Source of the DNA: Acetomicrobium flavidum
Lineage (GTDB): Bacteria; Synergistota; Synergistia; Synergistales; Acetomicrobiaceae
Assembly (NCBI RefSeq): GCF_900129645.1
Contig: NZ_FSQZ01000001.1
Span: 1,116,001 to 1,180,000, forward strand
Length of the DNA: 64,000 nt
Direction of reading: 5' to 3'
Below the pieces are notes generated by a model, which did not search any database, was not told the DNA's origin, and saw only the letters and a program-made list of their open reading frames with translations. How positions within the stretch are numbered: the stretch's first letter is position 1; each line of letters opens with the position of its first letter. Shown one piece after another: positions 59,930 to 64,000 of this stretch. The translations under genes and the position numbers were made by a program.

Positions 59930-61039
59930 ATGTCTGTCGTGAATTTTGTGGGCGCAAGGGAGCGGTGCAGCTCTTCAAGGCTGCTCGAGCGCTTCAAGGG
60001 AACCTTGAAAAAAGGCGAGCTTCAGGGCCTATTTTCCCAAGGCGAGCTGGTTGCCGTTAAGTTCGAGGCCGGTGAAAGGGATAACCTCAGATATGTGAGG
60101 CCCTTGCTCGTCAAGGCAGTGGTCGACGTGGTTTACTCCCTGGGAGGACAGCCGCTGTTGGTCGATACCTTGAGCATGGGCTCAAAGGCCTCGGAAGTGG
60201 GCCGCAGGTGGCTTGAGGCGGTGGTGCTGCACGGCTTTGACGTGACAAGCCTGGGCAAAAGCCCCATGCTGGCCGACGGATATACGGGCGAGGAGGAGAT
60301 GCTTGTCCAGGTCGACGGCGAGGAGCTCGGTGGGGTGGAGATAGCCAGGGCCGTTGCGGAATCGCAGGCGCTCGTCGTAATCTCTCACGTTACTGCCCAT
60401 CCCTTTGCCGGCCTGTCCGGGGCGCTGGTTTCCTGCGGAGTGGGTTGTGCGTCTTTGAGGGGAAAGGAAAGGATCCATGCTCCCTTGCGCCCTCTATTTG
60501 TGCAGGATCGCTGTGACGGGTGCGGGCAGTGCGAAAAACATTGCCCGCACGATGCAGTGCGCTTGAAGGACGACAGGCCTTCCCTGGACGACAAAAGGTG
60601 CAAAGGCTGCGCCTACTACTGCACGGCCGCATGCCCCGTAGGCGCAGTCGTCATAGACGGCCGGTCGGCCAGGCGCTTTCAAAGGCGCGTCGTCGATTCC
60701 GCCTTGGCCGTCACAGGGGCATTGCAGGGTAAGGTCTATTATGTAAACATCCTGATGGACGTGTGTCCCTACCCGGATTGCTATCCCTTTTCGGACGTCC
60801 CCTTCGTCTCGGACAGGGGAATTTTGATGTCCCATGACCCCGTGGCCCTCGACAGCGCCACCTTGAATGTCTTGGACGAATCTTCCGGCATTCGGGGCAG
60901 CATTGCCGAGGAAAGCGAAAGCCTGGGTTCGAGCGATGACAAGCTGCTTCGCATAACCGGGGTTGACCCGACATCTATGATCGCCTATGCTAAAAAGTTG
61001 GGCATGGGAAGCGACAGCTTTGAGATCCGTAAGGCGTAA
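59930..61039 (+). CDS. Second DUF362 iron-sulfur protein
   Basis: Paralogue of the preceding protein, 369 aa. It has the DUF362 core (VKFEAGERDNLRYVRPLLVKAVVDVVYSLG, SHVTAHPFAGLSGALVSCGVGCASLRGK) and a typical 2[4Fe-4S] ferredoxin module with CDGCGQCEKHCPHDAV and CKGCAYYCTAACPVGAV (about residues 192-250). It starts 4 nt after its neighbour, so they may act as a pair, with an Mrp-type ATPase downstream. Confidence 0.9.
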   Translation: MSVVNFVGARERCSSSRLLERFKGTLKKGELQGLFSQGELVAVKFEAGERDNLRYVRPLLVKAVVDVVYSLGGQPLLVDTLSMGSKASEVGRRWLEAVVLHGFDVTSLGKSPMLADGYTGEEEMLVQVDGEELGGVEIARAVAESQALVVISHVTAHPFAGLSGALVSCGVGCASLRGKERIHAPLRPLFVQDRCDGCGQCEKHCPHDAVRLKDDRPSLDDKRCKGCAYYCTAACPVGAVVIDGRSARRFQRRVVDSALAVTGALQGKVYYVNILMDVCPYPDCYPFSDVPFVSDRGILMSHDPVALDSATLNVLDESSGIRGSIAEESESLGSSDDKLLRITGVDPTSMIAYAKKLGMGSDSFEIRKA

Positions 61040-61054
61040 AGCGGGGGTGTGATC

Positions 61055-61942
61055 ATGAACGCCGACATCGAAAGAGAACAGTTTGAGGCCATGAAATCGA
61101 AGGTGAGGGAAGAGGCCCTTAAGGCCAAAGGCCCAATGGCGATGGCCTTGAAGGACATTCGTCATAAAATAGCAATACTTAGCGGCAAGGGCGGCGTGGG
61201 CAAGACCGTCGTCACCGTTAACCTGGCCTCGGCCTTGAAGAAAAAGGGTTACGAAGTCTGCATCTTCGACGCCGACCTTCACGGGCCTGCCGTGCCCAAG
61301 GCGTTGGGGCTGTACGGCAGGATGGACGTGGTAAGCGAACACGATCACCCCGGCCATCATGACCTTCGCTTTAATCCCTTATTGTCGTCCAACGGCATAA
61401 AGGTCGTTTCGGTGGCCTCCATGTGGGCATCGCAGGATCAGCCCATAATGTGGAAGGGAGCCCACAAGATGCGCGCCATACGGCAGCTCATCGCATCGGT
61501 CAACTGGGGAAGGGCTGACTTCCTTTTGGTAGACCTTCCACCGGGAACGGGAGACGAGGTCCAGACGGTCATGAGGTCCATACCCAAGCTGGATGGCATG
61601 ATAGTGGTGACGACCCCGCAGGGGCTTTCCACCATGGTCTGCACCAGGGCCATAAGCGCCGCCAGGGAGCTGGAGGTTCCTTTGCTTGGCCTGGTGGAAA
61701 ACATGAGCTGGCTCAAATGCCCGTCCTGTGCCACGGAGATGTATCCCTTCGGCAAGGGGCAGGGAGAAAAGCTTGCCCGCCTCATGGAGATACCCTTTTG
61801 GGGAAAGATACCCATAGAGCTTGAGATGGGGGAATGCGTCGACGAGGGTGTCCCCTTTGTCGACGAAAAGCCCGACTCCGATTTCAGCAAGGCCATGGAC
61901 AAGATCGTATCGAAATTGATGGAATCCCTTGGAGAGAATTGA
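61055..61942 (+). CDS. Mrp/NBP35-type P-loop ATPase (Fe-S cluster carrier)
   Basis: Soluble ATPase of about 295 aa. Deviant Walker A SGKGGVGKT (about residues 43-51), then FDADLHGPAVPKALGL, DLPPGTGDEVQT, and the C-terminal CPSC pair (KCPSCATEM) that binds a bridging [4Fe-4S] cluster. Such proteins load clusters onto apoproteins. It follows two Fe-S DUF362 proteins by 15 nt and could supply their clusters. Confidence 0.92.
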   Translation: MNADIEREQFEAMKSKVREEALKAKGPMAMALKDIRHKIAILSGKGGVGKTVVTVNLASALKKKGYEVCIFDADLHGPAVPKALGLYGRMDVVSEHDHPGHHDLRFNPLLSSNGIKVVSVASMWASQDQPIMWKGAHKMRAIRQLIASVNWGRADFLLVDLPPGTGDEVQTVMRSIPKLDGMIVVTTPQGLSTMVCTRAISAARELEVPLLGLVENMSWLKCPSCATEMYPFGKGQGEKLARLMEIPFWGKIPIELEMGECVDEGVPFVDEKPDSDFSKAMDKIVSKLMESLGEN

Positions 61943-61948
61943 TGTGTC

Positions 61949-62323
61949 ATGGGCTACGTTAATGATGCAAGCGAAGGGGAAAAGGGAAACGACAGCGATT
62001 TCATCCGTTCCGTAATGGGGATGGGCAAGGAAGCGCTGAAGCTGCTTTATCGCCTGAACACCGACGAGATCACGTTGGACCAGTTCGTCGAGGGGATGGC
62101 CTCGCTCAACGCCGCCGATCTATTGGCCGAATATTGGGCTTACGACGAGGGGGACGAGCGGGCCTTCGACGTAGCCAGGCAGATTTTATGGCTCATAAGC
62201 TCCCTTGAAAGCGATGCCTACAATCAGTTCGAGCTCTACGGGATAACCGCCTTCCACGAGGATTTCCGCGAACTTCGGGATTATCTTTTAACGCTAGAAA
62301 AATATTGTGGCATAAAGCTGTGA
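61949..62323 (+). CDS. Hypothetical acidic protein following the Mrp ATPase
   Basis: Soluble 124-aa protein, mostly helical and acidic, with aromatic-rich segments (LLAEYWAYDEGDERAFDVARQILWLISSLESDAYNQFELYG). No motif is recognised. It is 6 nt after the mrp gene and ends before a hairpin, so it belongs to the same transcript and may partner one of its proteins. Confidence 0.8.
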   Translation: MGYVNDASEGEKGNDSDFIRSVMGMGKEALKLLYRLNTDEITLDQFVEGMASLNAADLLAEYWAYDEGDERAFDVARQILWLISSLESDAYNQFELYGITAFHEDFRELRDYLLTLEKYCGIKL

Positions 62324-62356
62324 TGCCTGCCTTCAGGTAATTTGCCGGTAAAGACG

Positions 62357-62382
62357 AAGCTTCCATAACATAGTGGAAGCTT
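62357..62382 (+). terminator. Hairpin ending the DUF362-mrp transcript
   Basis: Arms AAGCTTCCA (62357-62365) and TGGAAGCTT (62374-62382) form a perfect 9-bp stem, followed by ATCTTTGCGGCTTTTTG. It is a plausible terminator although the T-run is broken. Confidence 0.6.
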
Positions 62383-62516
62383 ATCTTTGCGGCTTTTTGT
62401 AGGGTTCGTCAATCGATATGCGGTAAAAATTTGTACTAAGTATACAAAAGACCTGATGACTGGATATGCCATGTGATGTTATGATCTACCCAGCATCTTC
62501 GAACAGGAGTGATCTC

Positions 62517-63473
62517 ATGAAAAGCTGCCTCCACTGCGGCATATCCATCACAGGGGAAGGGCTTCGCTATGTGGAGCTCCAAAGGCAAGGCACCTCGGTC
62601 TGGTGCAGTTCGCGGGCCAAGGTTTACCTCTCAAAAAAGGCCATATGCACCGAAAGCGTTGCCGATGTAGATTTCCTTTATACTGCGCTTAAAAAATTGA
62701 AGCGAAAGATAGGAAGGTTTGGCAAAATCAGGGCTGCATTCGGGATCCCGATGAGGGATAGCTACGCCTGCTTCTTGGATTTTCCCGGCGACATGATCTT
62801 CGATGATGTCAAAAAATCGCTTCGTTGGCGACTTGAGGAACACTTTCCCCTTTCCGGCGAAGAAGCTTACTACGATGCGGCGGAAGTGGGTTTTCCCTAC
62901 GGTGGCGATTTATATGATAAAGGACCGCTTAAGAAGTATCTTGTTGTGGCATCCAGCAAATCATTTGTAGACAATATCATGAAAGCTACGACTAAAGCCG
63001 GCTTTTTCCCGACGGCCTTGGAGCCCGTATCGGTGGCGCTTTTTAGGAGCGCCTTTGCTCAATTTAAGGACAAAGACGACGCTTCAGCCGTATCTAAGGA
63101 TGAATGGCAGCTATGTTTTTTCCCTGGAGGGACAATATCATTGATAGCGCTCGGCTACAGAGGAAACGAGATATTTTTCAGGCCTGTAATGGTAGGCCGC
63201 CAAATGGCCTTCGAGGATTTGGTCCAAAACGCCGCAAAGGAGATCAACTTTACCGTGGATTACCTTAGCGGATGCTATCCCCATTTTGAGATAAATAAAT
63301 TGTTTTTGGTCTCATCTGCCAAAAGAGACCTTATCTTGCTCGATGCCTTAAGGTCTGCCCTTAGATTTGAGGTATCCTTGCTCGATCCTTGGGGGACGTT
63401 TTCTTACCACGAGCGGCCCAAGGGAAGCGGCTGGGAGGCCTCGCTGGGCTTGGCCCTCAGAGATATTGTATAA
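62517..63473 (+). CDS. pilM: PilM-like actin-fold pilus protein
   Basis: Protein of about 318 aa. The ATG at 62517 has AGGAGTGATC upstream; a longer frame has no ribosome site. The fold is actin/FtsA-like as in PilM: GISITGEGLRYVELQ at the start, AFGIPMRDSYACFLDFPGD, SLRWRLEEHFPLSGEEAYYDAAEV, then VVASSKSFVDNIMKATTKAGFFPTALEPVSVALFR and FTVDYLSGCYPHFEINKLFLV. This would complete the PilMNOPQ set, but it lies about 4.2 kb from pilQ. Confidence 0.78.
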   Translation: MKSCLHCGISITGEGLRYVELQRQGTSVWCSSRAKVYLSKKAICTESVADVDFLYTALKKLKRKIGRFGKIRAAFGIPMRDSYACFLDFPGDMIFDDVKKSLRWRLEEHFPLSGEEAYYDAAEVGFPYGGDLYDKGPLKKYLVVASSKSFVDNIMKATTKAGFFPTALEPVSVALFRSAFAQFKDKDDASAVSKDEWQLCFFPGGTISLIALGYRGNEIFFRPVMVGRQMAFEDLVQNAAKEINFTVDYLSGCYPHFEINKLFLVSSAKRDLILLDALRSALRFEVSLLDPWGTFSYHERPKGSGWEASLGLALRDIV

Positions 63474-63504
63474 TTGCATGAAATACCGGTGAGGTGGCAT
63501 TGTC

Positions 63505-64000
63505 GTGTCGAATGAGGACCTATATGCACTAAGGCAGAGGATAGAATCAGTGGACGAGGGGATGCTTCGCCTTCTGGAGGAGCGCGTGAAGTTGGCCAAG
63601 GAGATAGGCAAGGTCAAGGGCGGAGATTGCATCTACGATCCCGTGAGGGAGACCGAGGTGATAGAGCGGCTTTGCCGTTTGGCCGAAGGCCTGGACCCCA
63701 GGTTTGTGAGCTTGCTGTTCAGGGAAGTCATATCCTTTTGCAGGTCCGTACAAAAGCCGACCAGGGTGGCCTGCATGGGCCCTGAGGGCTCCTTTTCCCA
63801 CGAGGCCGTGATCTCATTTTTGGGCAGGTTCGTGGACGTGGTTTTCGTCGAAAATCCTGCCGAGGTGTTTGACTATGTATCGAAGGATAAGGCCGGCATT
63901 GGGGTTGTCCCCGTGGAAAACACCACGGAGGGCACTGTCTATTCCACGCTGGACGCCTTTGCCGCGGCCGAGCCCGGCATTTCCGTGATGGGCGAGGGGC
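63505..64000 (+). CDS. pheA: Chorismate mutase/prephenate dehydratase PheA (partial, right edge)
   Basis: The GTG at 63505 opens a frame that runs off the right edge; about 165 residues are visible. Residues 1-85 form an AroQ chorismate mutase (LYALRQRIESVDEGMLRLLEERVKLAKEIGKVKG, CIYDPVRETEVIERL) and the next part begins the prephenate dehydratase domain (VACMGPEGSFSHEAVISFLG, GVVPVENTTEGTVYSTLDAF). It is a bifunctional P-protein for phenylalanine synthesis. GAGGTGG precedes the start. Confidence 0.92.
   Translation, partial: MSNEDLYALRQRIESVDEGMLRLLEERVKLAKEIGKVKGGDCIYDPVRETEVIERLCRLAEGLDPRFVSLLFREVISFCRSVQKPTRVACMGPEGSFSHEAVISFLGRFVDVVFVENPAEVFDYVSKDKAGIGVVPVENTTEGTVYSTLDAFAAAEPGISVMGEG

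Noticed and set aside
1-64000. CRISPR arrays, insertion sequences, tRNA or rRNA genes
   Set aside because: No regularly spaced repeats, no transposase frames with terminal repeats, and no cloverleaf or rRNA-like sequences were recognised on either strand by eye.

Overview
The window looks like chromosomal DNA of an anaerobic, amino-acid-fermenting, outer-membrane-bearing bacterium. The gene content fits a Synergistota member (Acetomicrobium/Anaerobaculum-like), but that placement is inferred from gene content alone. Supporting signs are a TolC-type channel, a type IV pilus secretin and an NfrA-type outer-membrane protein (diderm envelope), a Na+-translocating methylmalonyl-CoA decarboxylase, a two-subunit class I fumarase, glutamate dehydrogenase, a flavodiiron protein, an archaeal-type FBP aldolase/phosphatase and many peptide, amino-acid and nucleoside importers. 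No rRNA, tRNA or CRISPR array was seen.

Layout. 1-1.7 kb: end of a dipeptide ABC transporter operon (minus). 1.9-3.8 kb: an ArsR regulator, a CSCT-motif permease and a thioredoxin-like protein, with near-identical 24-bp operators in front of the regulator and the thioredoxin gene. 3.9-6.8 kb: zur-znuA-znuC-znuB (minus) under a perfect 9-3-9 palindrome. At 6910-6925 lies a perfect parS partition site. 6.9-9.2 kb: HIT hydrolase, YigZ, BioY and Gpt. 9.4-14.1 kb: a BMP-family nucleoside importer. 14.5-20.8 kb: an SfsA-DUF123 fusion, family-4 uracil-DNA glycosylase, TenA, GdhA, a HAD hydrolase, a flavodiiron protein and a zinc-ribbon protein. 21.1-28.9 kb: the succinate-propionate module (methylmalonyl-CoA mutase, epimerase, Na+ decarboxylase, fumarase), ending in a truncated plsY remnant. 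29-33.6 kb (minus): an unrecognised 420-aa enzyme, PanB, FBP aldolase/phosphatase and an aminotransferase. 33.8-38.2 kb: TolC-MacA-MacB-type exporter. 38.3-39.3 kb: RHH-MazF toxin-antitoxin and YjbQ. 39.4-43.9 kb: livJHMGF.

44.0-58.3 kb is the most interesting part. A leader matching the class II cyclic di-GMP riboswitch, with a terminator that competes for its closing stem, sits in front of homologues of E. coli NfrB and NfrA, the inner- and outer-membrane proteins of a c-di-GMP-dependent surface glycan system. The nfrB homologue is interrupted by a -1 frameshift between its glycosyltransferase and its c-di-GMP-binding MshEN domain. A type IV pilus operon (pilB, T, C, four pilin-like genes, N, O, P, Q) follows, and its PilB also carries an MshEN domain. 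Much of 47.8-56.3 kb is clearly more AT-rich than the rest, with a GC-rich patch inside pilB. I read this region as a c-di-GMP-responsive surface glycan plus pilus locus, partly acquired or recombined.

58.5-64 kb: two DUF362 ferredoxin-like proteins, an Mrp-type ATPase, a small hypothetical protein, a detached pilM and the start of pheA, which runs off the right edge.
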